NCBI GenBank assembly: GCA_036971715.1
Contig: JAVHJL010000003.1
Location: 3,348,001 to 3,412,000, forward strand
Origin: Arthrobotrys musiformis
Lineage: Eukaryota > Ascomycota > Orbiliomycetes > Orbiliales > Orbiliaceae
Reading direction: 5' to 3'
Length of the DNA stretch: 64,000 bases
Shown here one piece after another: positions 36,687-49,030 of the stretch (positions are counted from its first letter, which is position 1; every line of letters begins with the position of its first letter). The position numbers and the translations under genes were made by a program. The notes beneath the pieces were generated by a model. The model had not been told where the DNA came from, did not search any database, and worked only from the letters and a program-made list of their open reading frames with translations.

Positions 36687-37022
36687 ATTGAATGGCTCGC
36701 GTTATACGGAGAGGAGAGGCCTGAAGGGTCGTCCGTCTATCCGTCTACGGGTATTAGTGATATAGTGATATAGTGATATATATGGTGTATAGATAGATGG
36801 TGGTGGTAGTGGTCGTGGTGTTGAGGGAACCGAGCTGATCTGAAAAATTGAGGGCGTTTCGTTGCGGTGCGTGTTCGTTCGTCGACAACCAAACAACGAC
36901 TTCAGGGGCACTTCCAAACGAATGTTTCCGCAAAAAAATAATACAGAGAAAATAATACAGAGAAAGGGACCCTTGGCTCCTGGACGGAGATTGTCGGAAT
37001 GTGGGAGGGTATGTGTGTTACC

Positions 37023-37078
37023 AAAAGAAGGAAGCAAAGGAAGGGAAGGAAAAGAAAGGAAAGGAAAGGGAGAGAGCA
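37023..37078 (+). repeat. Polypurine tract
   Basis: An almost unbroken A/G stretch made of GGAA and AAGG steps, on the class V side of the shared promoter region. On the class V coding strand it is a polypyrimidine tract, a common feature of fungal promoters and leaders. Confidence 0.6.
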
Positions 37079-39852
37079 GATTAAAGAAGATCAAGGCGAA
37101 AAGGAAGAGGAAGATGGAGATGGAAATGTGGTAAGAGAGTGAGAGCAAGAGCAGGAGCGAGAGCGAGAGTGTGGTGAGATAGATCTTTAGCTAAGCAATC
37201 ATCAACATTAACGCGTCGAGAGCATGGCAGATACAAAGAACGAACGACTGGAGAAGGGAACTTGAAGTTGAAGAAGTTAAAGTTGAAGTTTGTGACAGAG
37301 ATGTCGGCAGAAATGAAGAGACGGAATTAATTAATTAATCAATGAAGAACGAATGGAAGCAGAATAGAATAGAATACTATCTCCAGAATAACTTGCTGTG
37401 GAAGTATGTATGTAATGTGGGACCTGGTTCAAGCTGCCTGGGTTGGCTGGCTGGACTGGGCGTGGAATGGGGGATGAGCTAAAAAAATAAAAATAAAAAG
37501 GGAGCGCATGTAACCAGTCTTTGGCCAGGACCAACCGAAAGAGCGGGATGCCCAGGGGGTTCTTCTACTGCAGAAAGCACGCCAGGAGTATTATCTTCAT
37601 CTGGTATATTCATATTCATCTACATACATTCTGCTACAAGTCGAGCAGAGGGGTCATGGTCACTGCAGGGCTTGTTATCTCCCCTGATATGCTCTGCTCT
37701 CTGTATCGATATCGAGAGGGTGTCTACAACTTTTATATCCATCGACATCAACACCACTCTACATCAACGGTTCATCGTGTGTGTATAAAGTTTGTATATG
37801 ATATTGCCGGTGATGCAATGTGAAATGGGAGATTTCTGATTTGTGATTGATCCGTAAACATTCGGCACCTCGATCGATCCAGCCCGTCCCGACACGCCCC
37901 CCTGGGCACACAGGCCATAGTAAGAGTGAACCATCCTTCTTTTTCTTTTCCTTCCGGGATGCTCGCCCCTAACCTCTGCAGCAAAGCAAGCCTGTCAAAT
38001 ATTTCCTACCCCCCTGCGACGGAACAAATTTGACGAGTATGGTAGTTGGGTTGGTTTTATTCGAAACCCCCGAATCCTCATACATCCATACATAACAGAC
38101 GAAAAATCGTTCGTTTGTATTTGATCAAAGCTGCATCAAATTTGAATACGGATGGGCCAAAACCTAAGACAGGAAAAGACATGACAAAGTGCAAGCCTCA
38201 TCTCTCTTCCTCTCTCTCACTCTCACACCCTTTCCCCCAGGCCTCTCTTACTCTCAGACAGTACCAGCCGCACAGGCTGCTTTCCTAACTACTTTCCTTA
38301 TTGACCCAGGCAAAAAAGCTTGAATTTTCAATGGTGAGATCTCCAGAGAGAGGGAGGTAACCCAAGCGTTATAAATTAAGAAACAAACAAGTATCAACCT
38401 TTTCGGTATCGGTATTTTGACATGTGCCATGGTTTTGATGTAACCCAGACTATTTTGTTGAACATTCTCGCCCCAATACTACCGTTATCAGTATACTAGC
38501 GGTGTACTATCATTAGCTATTGCTTGATAATTGGGGCTACTACTAGTAGAAAAACGTCGGTGTGGTGTATGCCTCTGATATCATAGCACCACTAATGGCA
38601 TCTTCCAAATTAAAAAAAAAAAAACTGGGCTGAAAGGAAAATTTCAAAGAGAAAGAGAAAAAGAAAGTAACTTGGTCCAAATTGTCCGCTGGGTAGCGTC
38701 CTTCCCGGCCAGGCCAGGGTCAGGGGTGTTCGCAGGGTGGGATCGTCCAAAAATAGGCGGGACCAGAGGAATAGAACAAATCGGCAGCGCCCCACTCTGC
38801 AAAGGGCAATTCAATTTTTTTCTTCTATTAGTGTTCGAGTTTTCAGGGGTTTCGCTTGTTTAAGGTTAGTGTTTCCTCCCCCTTCCTTTGGAGTTTCTTT
38901 TTTGCTTGAATGTCAATAAGGTCCGGCCTTGGGAGTTTGTTTGGTTTGTTTTAGTTCCGGGTACAAATTGGTGGCGTTCCCATTGGCCTGCGCCTCAGGT
39001 ACCGGATACCACTTGGCTCTGGAGGAAGGTACTGTTTGAGTGTCGACAAAAGAGCGTCTATCGGGACGATCAGAGCTTTGTTTTAGTCTCAAAAGTTGGT
39101 TTGATGAAAGAGAAGGAAGGAGGAGAGGGGGTTTATTATTAGCACGGCACTTGACCACGCTCCCGGTACGTACGGTATACCGGGTAGCAGAAGTATGGGG
39201 TGGGATGGTATGGTATGATGCTTCATATGATATCGTTGGCATCGTGATGGTATATGACGGAATGCTCTTTTTCCCTTTTCCTTCAGGTGTGTATATATCA
39301 TATCACATTATCGATCATACCGTCTGCATACCCGTGCTACCTACCACCGGTCCCGGCCCACTTGGAAATGCAACGGTACTTGCACGTATGTGCGAATATA
39401 CCGTCGATATGTGTGTAGATATGTATCAAATTGTATGATGATTATGATTAGTTGTAAGCTGAGCAAGGGGGTTCCGGGGGGTTTGAATTTGCAATTGAAA
39501 TTTTTTTGCATGGGAAGCAAGCGAGAGGAAATTTGGCCTGGCATTTTTACTGCTGCGAATGGTCCGTTCCTCGCGGGCTTCATCATAACAACAGCACGGA
39601 TTCGGGGACTCCATCACCACTGTACCTACCATCGATTGATGGATGGCCATGTAGACGTGCAGGTGTATTTGGTCAGTGATGGATATGGCGGTGAAGTGCA
39701 TCATGCATCTTGTTACCGTACGTGTGTATGTAAGGAGGTGTCAAGCTGAGCCGTTCTCGGTTCCTCACAAGTCCCCAAAGCGAAGTCCACCCATCTTTCT
39801 ACATGAATATTACTGTTGTAGCTATTCTAACTGGGCAATGCACGATTGCATG

Positions 39853-39872
39853 TATGAATGAATGAATGAATG
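39853..39872 (+). repeat. GAAT microsatellite
   Basis: About four tandem copies of GAAT between 39853 and 39872. Confidence 0.7.
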
Positions 39873-39946
39873 CAATGAACGGGCTATGTTGCTGCTGTAT
39901 GTAATAGTGTATGCACTGTTTGGTTAGCCCGTTTTAGCGTGTCTCC

Positions 39947-39969
39947 TTTTTTTTTTTTTTTTTTTTTTT
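39947..39969 (+). repeat. T23 homopolymer
   Basis: Twenty-three consecutive T residues at 39947-39969, followed by pyrimidine-rich sequence in the upstream region of class VII chitin synthase. Confidence 0.85.
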
Positions 39970-40898
39970 CTTCTTGCCCTTGCAACGCACCTTCCCTTGC
40001 CTTGCTTGCCTGGATGGATGGCCACGGCCAGCCCAATAGCACAGGCTTGTTAGCCCCGAATTCCCTCCCTTTTCTGCTTCTTCACTCCACCCTCACCTCA
40101 CTTCTACCTTGATTTTGACCTTTGACTTCTTTCACTTCATCTTCCCTTCTTCCATCTTCCAAGCCTTTTTTTTTTATTTTTATTTATTTTTATTTTTATT
40201 TTTGTGTTTTTGTTCTTCACACTCGTTCTGTCCTGTAGACGGTCGTTAACGTCCACTGCACTGCACTAAAACTAAACACTAAAACTTACCCACCCATTCG
40301 TTAATATTTCCACTCGCTCGTTCTCCAGTCTGCCAGTAGTCTCGTAGCCGTCTTCAGCTGCTGCTTGCTACTCCTGTCGGCTATTTTTGGTGGTGTCTTC
40401 TCAGCTAATTGAATTCGATTGATTCAAACCGCCCTGCTTACACTGCTGCTGCACTAAACCCACCTCCTCGATAATACCAAATATCCAAATATCAACAAGG
40501 AAGAACAGAGAGAAACCCTTCGTGGCGGTCTTTCCTTCCCGTCTTTGCATACACACATACACGCTCCTAATAATCATCTAATTCCAGCTCACGAAAACGA
40601 CAAAAAATAACATCACCACCAAACAAACAAACAAACACACAGACACGCACAGTCGCTACTTCTTACTGCAACTACTGCTAGTACCACTAATAATTTATAT
40701 CACGACCTCAAGAGGAAAAGAAAGAAAACGACAGCGATCGATCTTCTGCACCGAGCTACGGCTCTTGACGACATCTTCATTCAACCCATTCGTTTGGGTT
40801 TGCATGTTTTCTTCAACTCAAGTACTACTTACTATACATATATAATTCATAACTTGATACTCTATTCGTCTGGCGGTTCGTGCTAGACACCTAGACAG

Positions 40899-41063
40899 GT
40901 ACGTGCTTTTACATCATATCATATTATATATTACACCATATTGTATTGTGCGGTTGTCGTGCCTTCGATCACGTTGTCCATGTTCCTGTTCCTGTTGATG
41001 TGATGGTGATGTTCATGCTCATCACCCTCCCCCTGACGGTCTTCACGCCCCCCCTTTGTGTAG
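40899..41063 (+). other. Possible 5' UTR intron of class VII chitin synthase
   Basis: A consensus donor (ctagacag followed by gtacgt) at 40899 and an acceptor (cctttgtgtag) ending at 41063 would remove a stretch full of out-of-frame ATGs just before the start codon at 41134. A second possible acceptor ends at 41102. This rests on splice signals and ATG density only. Confidence 0.35.
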
Positions 41064-41133
41064 CCGTTCATTCAAAATTGGTCAAACCACGGAACAAATT
41101 AGACAAAGAAACCTTTAATGATAATAAACTAAC

Positions 41134-44100
41134 ATGGCGATGTCCGACATTCTAGTTGACGAGATGGCTCACGGCCACCGCCATTCTGTCTATTCCACTG
41201 CCTCCGGGACAATGTCGTCTACTCCACAGGCATCGGGCAACATCAACACTTCTTCGTTGATCGCGGCCCTCCACAATGCCTTCCAGGCTGGCTCATCCTT
41301 CCAGCTGGATGCCAGCACTAGTCTCGTTATGACTAGTGCTCTCGCCTCCAGTGGTTCAAATGGTACCATGGGCACTAACATTGGTGCCTCCGGTGCCGAT
41401 ACCATCGATACTTCGCTTACTTCGCGGGTGTGGGAACACGCTCGTCGACGTGCCGAGGATCAGTGCATCGTTCTTGCGTGAGTACCCAACACCACCTGAG
41501 ACAGATATAAAAGTAGAGCATCTTTAACCTAACCTAACTCTTCGATAGTTCTCTCACCCCAGCATCAACGACACCCGCTCTTACCCCCCTCCTAGATAGC
41601 TTCCCCCGTCCTCCGACAATTCTAGCATCTACCTTGAACACCATCCGTCCATTCATCACTGCTATTTCCCCATTGGCCCCCCAAACCCCACTCCACAATG
41701 GTCTCGTCGTTACCCACCATATTTCCCTTGACGGAGAGCCCATATCATGCAGTATTGCCCTTACACCCGAGGGGATTGATACGTCAAGGGGTCTTACCCA
41801 CATCCCAGCCCAGGTTGGGTACCGTGGTTTCGACGTCTTCTACTACCTCCTTTCATCTGCCTCTTCCCCTCAAGAACGTGAATACCTTTCCCTCCAATCT
41901 CCCGACAAATACGCCCTCCTTCGACGATCTGGCACATATTTCCCACCAGCATGGCATCCAACCGCCGATGACGCCGCTGGTGCCGAGGATTTCCGACAGG
42001 GGCTTAGGGAAATCGGTATCAAGGGCAGCTTGCTCAGGGGTGTTCTATCCGTTCTCGCGGGTATTCTCAAGCTCGGAAACACCATCAGCGTTTTGACACC
42101 TGATGATGAGGTCGAGGAAGTCTGTGAGGATGTTGCCGGTCTCTTGGGCATCGATCCTCAGGTCCTCGTTGATATGGGTGCCGAAGACCGTGAAAGATTC
42201 ATCGGTACTGCCTATGAAAACCTCGTCAACTGGATTATCACCAAGGCAAACGCTGCCATGGAGGCCCAATTCAATGCTAAGAAGGAGTCCGGCGACAGCA
42301 GCAATGGAGATACTGTTGCTATCTCCCTCGTCGAGATCCCCAACGAAATCCAGGCCAAGGCCCTTTCCATGAGAATTGTTTTTGATGATGAAATGGGAAT
42401 CAACGCCGAAATGAAGGATGACGGTCTCGAAGTTACCCCTGCCAACAGCGCTGTTCTTCGTGAGATGAAGCAGGCCATTCTTGACTTCGATGGAGATTCT
42501 TCCAAGCAACGTGAAAAGGACTACGAAAGGGACAGGAAGGAAGGTCTGATGGAAAAGATTGGACGAGAAGTCGAATCTGAGGGCTTCTTGAAACAGGTCA
42601 TGCTGCCTGAGGAGAACGGCATCAAATTTGAAAAATTGGACGTAATGTCCGTTCTCTCCACCAGCCGAACCTGGTTCCATCTTTCCCTCAGCCCCAGCGA
42701 CGGCACATCTGCTCCAGAACCCCGTGCTATGTCCCTTTCCACCCAGGCTGGTTGGTCTGCAGCTACCGTCTCCCGACAGATCAGAGCCTGGCGATTGGTA
42801 GAGTGGTCTAACCGCCGCAGCAAGCGCCTCGACTTCACCGCCGACTTTGACTTCGATGAAATCTACCAGAGGTACAACATGCTCGGCTGTCTCTCCGGCC
42901 GTGACGGTGTTGAGACCTGGGTCATCGAGAAGGGGTGGAGCAACGGTGAGGCTGTTGTCGGTAAGGAAAGAGTCTGGATGAGCGAATCCGCCTGGTGGCA
43001 AGTCGAGTCTATGCTTGACATCAGGCCCGGAATGGGAATGGGAGGCATGGGTGGATTTGCTGAAACCCCTGGCTCCTTCAACCCTCTGTCCCGCAACAAC
43101 AGCGGCTTCTTCCCACCCATGGGATCTAACGGGCTCATGGCACAAGGTGAAAGCCGCGACAACTTGCTTAACAGCGTTGCCTCGCAGAGTGGTGATAACC
43201 CGACAACCGGCCTCATCAACAGACCGATGTCCATGGCTCCTCCTCGAGCCCTCGGTGTTGCTGATAAGGGTGAAAAGGAGATCGATGCAGGATACAACCC
43301 AGAGATCCTCAAAGATGAAGAAATTGGCAAGAAGAGCAAGATCAAGAAGGCGCCACGAACTCTCGGTCGTCGTGCTTGGGTTGCTTTCGTCTGGGCTATG
43401 ACTTTCTGGATTCCTTCTTTTCTCCTTCGCTATGTCGGTCGCATGAAGAGACCGGACGTTCGATTCGCTTGGAGAGAAAAGGTCGTTCTCTTCTTCTGGA
43501 TCTTGGTTGCAAACGGTGCCCTCGTCTTTTACATTGTTGGTCTTGCGGATATTGTCTGTCCCGAATCGAAAAACACGTTTAGTGCCCTAGATGTTAGTTA
43601 TCATACGGATGAAAACGACTTTTGGGTGTCAATAAACGGATCGGCCTACGATATCTCGAAATTCTGGCGCATTGACCACAGTGACACTGATACCCCAGTT
43701 CTCGGCTCCACCATGAAAGCGATTGCCGGTATGGATCTTACTGCGTACTTCCAAATGCCCCTTACTGTTGCCTGCCCTGGAGTCGTCGAGGACGTGAATG
43801 TCTACCTTCGATTCAACAACACCAATGCCATTGAACAGCCCACCGTTGAGCATCTTGTCTGGAACAGACAACCTGATCGAGGATCCAAGCTTTACAACAA
43901 GAACTGGTATCAGGACCGCTTCAAGCCCAAGATCAAGGAGTACTACAAGGGTCGTGTTGTCTACGAAAAAGAAGATGTCGCTAAGCAGGGCTTGAGTTAC
44001 TCCCGCATGTGGTTCATTCTTGACGGACATATCTACGATCTTACAAACTACTTCTACTCCCAAAAGCTCATCGGTGAAACATACTTTGGCTTCTTCAACG

Positions 44101-46541
44101 AAAGCTTCACTGATATCGTTCAAGCCAACCGCGGTGGTGATATCTCTTCTCTCTTCCGAGATAAACTTGGGCCAAATCGTCAGCGCAACTACCGTAACTG
44201 TCTAGACAATGCCTTCCACGTTGGAACCATTGACGTCAGGAAATCCGCCAGATGCCAGGTTCAAGGTTACATTTTGCTCTCTTTGGCTGTCATCCTCTGT
44301 TCCGTCATTGGTATCAAGTTTATCGCTGCCCTTCAGCTTGGAGGAAAGAAGTCCCCCGCCATGCAAGACAAGTTCGTTATCTGCCAGGTTCCCGCATATA
44401 CCGAAGGTGAAGATTCCCTGCGCAAGGCTATAGATTCTTTGACCGCTCTGAACTATGAAAACAAGCGTAAGCTCTTGTTCATCATTTGCGACGGAATGGT
44501 TATTGGTGGAGGAAACGACCAACCTACACCACAGCTCATCCTTGATATTCTCGGCGTTGATCCCAGCGTCAACCCCCCAGCGCTTCCCTTCAAGAGTGTT
44601 GGTGATGGTGTCAAGCAACTCAATTACGGCAAGGTTTACTCTGGTTTGTACGAATACGAAGGTCGCGTCGTTCCTTACATCGTCGTCGTCAAAGTTGGCA
44701 AGGAATCCGAGACTAGCAAGCCTGGTAACCGTGGTAAGCGTGATTCGCAGATTCTTCTCATGGACTTCTTGAACAAGGTTCACCACCGCACTCCCATGTC
44801 CCCACTCCAGCTTGAGCTCTTCCACCAGATCAACAACGTCATTGGTGTGGATCCTGAACTTTACGAGTACTTGCTCATGGTTGACGCCGATACTTGCGTC
44901 CGTGAGGACTCTTTGAACCGTTTGATCTCTGCCTGTGCCAATAACGCGAAGATTGCCGGTATTTGTGGTGAAACCTCCTTGGAAAACGAAGAACAGAGTT
45001 GGTGGACTATGATTCAGGTTTACGAATACTATATCTCCCATCACCTTGCCAAGTCTTTCGAGTCTCTCTTCGGATCCGTTACCTGTCTTCCCGGATGGTG
45101 AGTAGTCTAAATATGATTTTTCGATACAGTATGACATTTTGCTAACGACAGAATAGTTTCTGCATGTACCGTCTCAGAACTGCCGACAAGGGCCGCCCAC
45201 TGATCATCGCTAGCAAGATTATTGAAGAATACTCTGATGGCAATGTTGACACCCTCCACAAGAAGAATCTGTTGTCCCTCGGTGAGGATCGTTTCTTGAC
45301 CACATTGATGACCAAGCATTTCCCACACATGAGCTTCAAATTTATTCCCGATGCCTACGCTCTTACCGCTGCCCCCGAAACCTGGAGCGTCTTGCTTTCC
45401 CAGAGACGTCGTTGGATTAACTCTACTATCCACAACTTGGTTGAGTTGATGTGGTTGAAGGATATGTGTGGTTTCTGTTTCTTCTCCATGAGATTCATTG
45501 TCTTCATCGATCTTGTTGGTAAGTTGCCTTTTCAATTCCGTGCTTAGGTTGCATAAACTAATGTAGATGATAGGTACCATTATGCTTCCGTCTACTTGTG
45601 CCTACATTGTCTACCTCATCTACCAGGCTGCCAATCCTACCGGTTCGTTCCCTATGATCTCGATTATTATGATTGCTGCCGTGTACGGTCTTCAGGCTCT
45701 CATTTTCTTGATCAAGCGCCAATGGCAACATATCGGATGGATGATTATCTACATTCTTGCCTACCCCATTTACTCCTTTGCCCTCCCCATGTACTCCTTC
45801 TGGAAGCAAGACGATTTCTCGTGGGGTTCTACACGTATCGTCGTTGGCGAATCCGGTGACAAGAAGCTCGTTGCTGTGGAAGAAGAAGAATTTGACCCAG
45901 CCTCGATCCCACTCCAAACCTGGGATGACTATGCGGCCCAGAACAATCTCCCCGGCCGAAGAGTCGCTACGCATGTTGAAAAGTACTATGACGACGCTGG
46001 TGGTCACGGCCACGGTTATGAGATGGATGACATGCAGAGCGTTTACTCCTCGGTTAAGCCCGCTAGCACACTTCAATTCGGAGGTGGAAACCCGTACTTG
46101 GCACCACACCCGCACAGCCCGTCGCCTCTTGGACGAAACTCGGTGCGCCAGAGCTCCTACTCGAATTTTAATAGAAGCGCGAGTCCGAGCCGGGCGATGA
46201 GTCAGGCTGGTGATTACTGGGCCGAGACGCACGGTGGTAACGGACGCAGCGAGGGGAACTTGTTGTCGCCGCAGCCCAGCCCTGGATTCCAGAGGGCGCT
46301 TAGTGGGTATGCTGGGTCTCGACCGGCGAGTAGCGTGCTTGATTTCCAGAGGGGCCTTCAGGGACCCGATGACGCTACTATTATGGCTGTTGTGAGGGAT
46401 TGTTTGAATGCGGTTGATTTGGACTCGGTTACGAAGAAGCAGGTTAGGGCGCTTGTGGAGCAGAGGTTGCAGACTGAGTTGAGCGGGGAGAGGAGGAAGT
46501 TTTTGGATTCACAGATTGATATTCAGCTTTCGCAGATGTGA
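41134..46541 (+). CDS. Class VII chitin synthase
   Basis: The exons are 41134-41477, 41549-45097, 45157-45518 and 45574-46541. All joins keep frame and give 1740 residues. The N-terminal part aligns in layout with the class V motor domain (GYRGFDVFYYLLSSAS) but the P-loop is absent, which is the hallmark of class VII. Membrane spans, a cytochrome-b5-like segment and the chitin synthase domain follow, with FVICQVPAYTEGEDSLRKA, LGEDRFLTTL and QRRRW at 1380-1384. A further set of spans and a C-terminal DEK_C-type region end the protein (residues about 1680-1740). In Aspergillus csmB and Fusarium, class VII works together with class V for wall integrity and septation. The shared upstream region here fits co-expression. 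Confidence 0.95.
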
Positions 46542-47336
46542 GGCGAGGATGATAAAAGTGGTTGATATATATACATAGTTTTATTCTTAGCTAGCTTAGT
46601 TTTGTGTACTGTGTGCTTTTTTTTTTGTCGTCTTTTTTTACCCTCCTCTTGGACTAAAAAGATGAGCTTTTGTGAATTTGCATATTGTTGGGAGTTTTTT
46701 TTCTCTTTTTTAATCTATTAATTTTTTTATATAACTTTTTTTTCTCTCTTTTCTTTGATCGCTTTATTATTCTTTCTTGACTTTCGTTCTTTTTGTATTT
46801 ATGGTGGTAGGGCGGGTAAATTAATGGGTTATTATATTTGAGGTTGCAATGCAGACACAGTAGCATCTGGTTTACGATATAATTTGTGATTGTGATTAGT
46901 GCTGTAGATTTTGGATTATAATATTGTAAGGAGTGCAAACTGGCGGCATGAGCAGGCGGTTTGTAAATTTATTTACTTACTCGGCCCTTCTTGTTTCGAA
47001 TGCTGGTGCGATTGTTTTGGTTGAAAAGAATATGGGTTTCTTGTGGAAGGGGGATAGAAATGATTATATTATAGACGTAAGGACGTAGATGAAATGTATA
47101 GGGGGAGTTAGACTCTGGGTTCTTTTGAGGTTGGATTAATGATTCTTATGTATAATTCCGTGAGATGGATGTTTAAACATTTATACAGTAAGTTGTGGAA
47201 TTTATAAGTTATCGCTTTGGCGGTTTGGCCACTTCCTACGGGTATAGGCTTTGCCTTTTGATTCTGTGACCAGTTTCCTTTTGGAGGTTATCCAGATCGG
47301 TTTATATACACCCCAGCTTAACCCCAAAACTCTCCC
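46542..47336. other. Convergent 3' region
   Basis: T-rich sequence after the class VII stop, up to the stop of the small secreted-protein gene on the other strand. It contains several T7-T9 runs. Open frames here are low-complexity Lys/Tyr/Asn strings and not credible. Confidence 0.6.
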
Positions 47337-47719
47337 TTACAAATCCTTCGCCAGTCTGGTGACCTCGTCCTTCGTAACTTGACTTACACGGCCTGCATTC
47401 TTGATAACCCTACATTTCAAAATCATCAGCAACCCCACTTCTCAACTATTAAAAAAGATACGTACTTCTCGAGTAAATGCTCAACCGTCTGTCCGGGATC
47501 AGTAATCGCGATACCCCTCGATTGTTTAATCCTCGCTACCTGAAAGGCGAGGAAGAATTTTGGTGCTTTGATGGCTAGATTTCCGCCGATGCTCCTTACG
47601 CCGGCTTCTTGTGCCAGGTATGTATTTAACCGGTTTGTGAAGAGATTCAACGAGGCGGCGGATGGTGGGGAGGGGGTTTTGAAGGCGTTCAGTGCGACTT
47701 TTATATTTATATCATTAGC

Positions 47720-47762
<43 letters not shown>

Positions 47763-48048
47763 CGTAAAAAGGGTTTGGGGACGTACAGTCTAGGGGTAAT
47801 AAATCACTATTCTCGAAGTTTATTGAGGAGAATCTAACCCCGCCGGAGATGGTGTCCGGGAGGTTTTGGAGGGGACGGAGGGAGGTGTCGCAGGTTACTG
47901 TTGCTGCCAGGGCGTTTGCGATTTTTAGGGTTTCGGCGGGGAGGGGGGTTGAGCCGGTTACGAAGCAGGGGGATTGGCGGGAGATGAGGGGGATGGAGAG
48001 GGTGAAGGGGAGGAGGGTTAGGGATGTTAGGAGGGTTGGGAGGTGCAT
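47337..48048 (-). CDS. Small secreted protein, unknown family, three exons
   Basis: The exons are 48048-47787, 47697-47466 and 47409-47337. Splice phases agree (262 + 232 + 73 nt) and give 188 residues. A signal peptide of about 19 residues (MHLPTLLTSLTLLPFTLSIP) starts the protein. Only two cysteines follow (about 28 and 59), so this is not a Cys-rich effector type. The middle region FALNAFKTPSPPSAASLNLF and the helical C terminus match no family I know. Intron 1 contains a T39 run at 47724-47762 on the plus strand, i.e. a poly-A stretch in the transcript. A TATA box lies 235 bp upstream. The protein is probably exported to the wall or medium. Confidence 0.8.
47724..47762 (+). repeat. T39 homopolymer inside an intron
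   Basis: Thirty-nine T residues on the plus strand, transcribed as A39 within the first intron of the small secreted-protein gene. The true length is likely variable. Confidence 0.85.
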
Positions 48049-49030
48049 TTTGAGATTATGGGATTTGGGATTTGTGGAAATGGGTTGGGAGGTTATGGAT
48101 TATGGATTATATGGGTGTATTTGAGGGAAAGGGGGGGTATGAAGTGAATGTAAATGAGATAGAGAAAGACGGGCTGCTCAACAGCGGGTAGAAGTGAATG
48201 TCGAAGATTAAACTGGTACTGGCGACTTGCGCTGGGGAGGAAAAGAAGATAAAAATGATATTCTTACTACGGGTACTTGTTGTATTTATACCCCTTCCAG
48301 CCCATTCATTGTATAGACCTATATAATAGCATGCTATGATATATTGTACCCTCAGGCTGCCGTCGAGGTATGTTCTGACGAGCAGGAGGATATCGAAACG
48401 TTTATTGATTTACGAAACATGTTGCGATTTGATGAGCTACCGCTGACCCATGGTTTCTCTATCTCATGAAACAAAACTCTAGAATTTTTAGAAGGAAAGG
48501 TTATTCAACTGTTTTTGGAGAGAGGGGGGGATATGGATGTTAAAGTGGGGCCGGATGGAGCCGGTTACAAGGAGGTTCATTTTGGACGGTTTGCGTTGGA
48601 GGAGGTGCCCCTTGTTGCAGATTTGGCAGGGGACCTCTTTTGGGACTGCGGTTCAACTGTCAACTTGAAAAACATGCGGAGAAAAATATGAAAAAAATTA
48701 AATAAAATTCGACGGCTTCTAGAAATAACATTTTCTGTCAAAGGGTTAAAGTTAGTTATTTATATCTATTTATTGTATTTTTATTTTTTCATTTTTTTTT
48801 TCCAGTGATTTTTTGTGAAGATGTTGTGGATACGTCCACCGCGAGACCAGATACGTCGTAGAAACTGCGACGTCGAAAGCGCGCTGTTTCGTGTTGGTGT
48901 TTTCGCCAGTGCGCGTAAAGTGAGGCCCCCTCCAAACTACCACCCAGCTATCAGATATCAGATGTATAAACCAACCACCAGCTACCAACGATGCGATAAC
49001 TCACCGCCCAGCTCAATTGACAACTGAGCA
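48049..49030. other. Divergent promoter region: small secreted protein / Ctf18
   Basis: This region contains the upstream sequences of both genes. The half near the secreted-protein gene is GT-rich, and the half near Ctf18 is AT-rich with a T9 run. I see no further gene. Confidence 0.55.
48283..48290 (-). promoter_or_regulatory. TATA box of the small secreted-protein gene
   Basis: On the minus strand the sequence reads GGGGTATAAATACA, 235 bp before the start codon at 48048. This is a near-ideal TATA box for an inducible secreted-protein gene. Confidence 0.5.

Larger units (their letters stand above)
36687..41133. other. Shared upstream region of the class V / class VII chitin synthase pair
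   Basis: This region of 4.4 kb lies between the two divergent start codons. I find no credible ORF in it. It contains a polypurine tract at about 37023-37078, a GAAT microsatellite at 39853-39872, a T23 run at 39947-39969 and an ATTTTT-type tract near 40165-40205. The roughly 900 bp before the class VII start are CT/CA-rich, as in long fungal leaders. Both promoters must lie here and could be co-regulated, but I cannot name binding sites with confidence. Confidence 0.75.

Noticed and set aside
42045..43145. 366-codon minus-strand ORF, and similar ones at 44202-45137 and 35023-36258
   Set aside because: They are antisense to chitin synthase exons and mirror their codon bias. They have no domain of their own.
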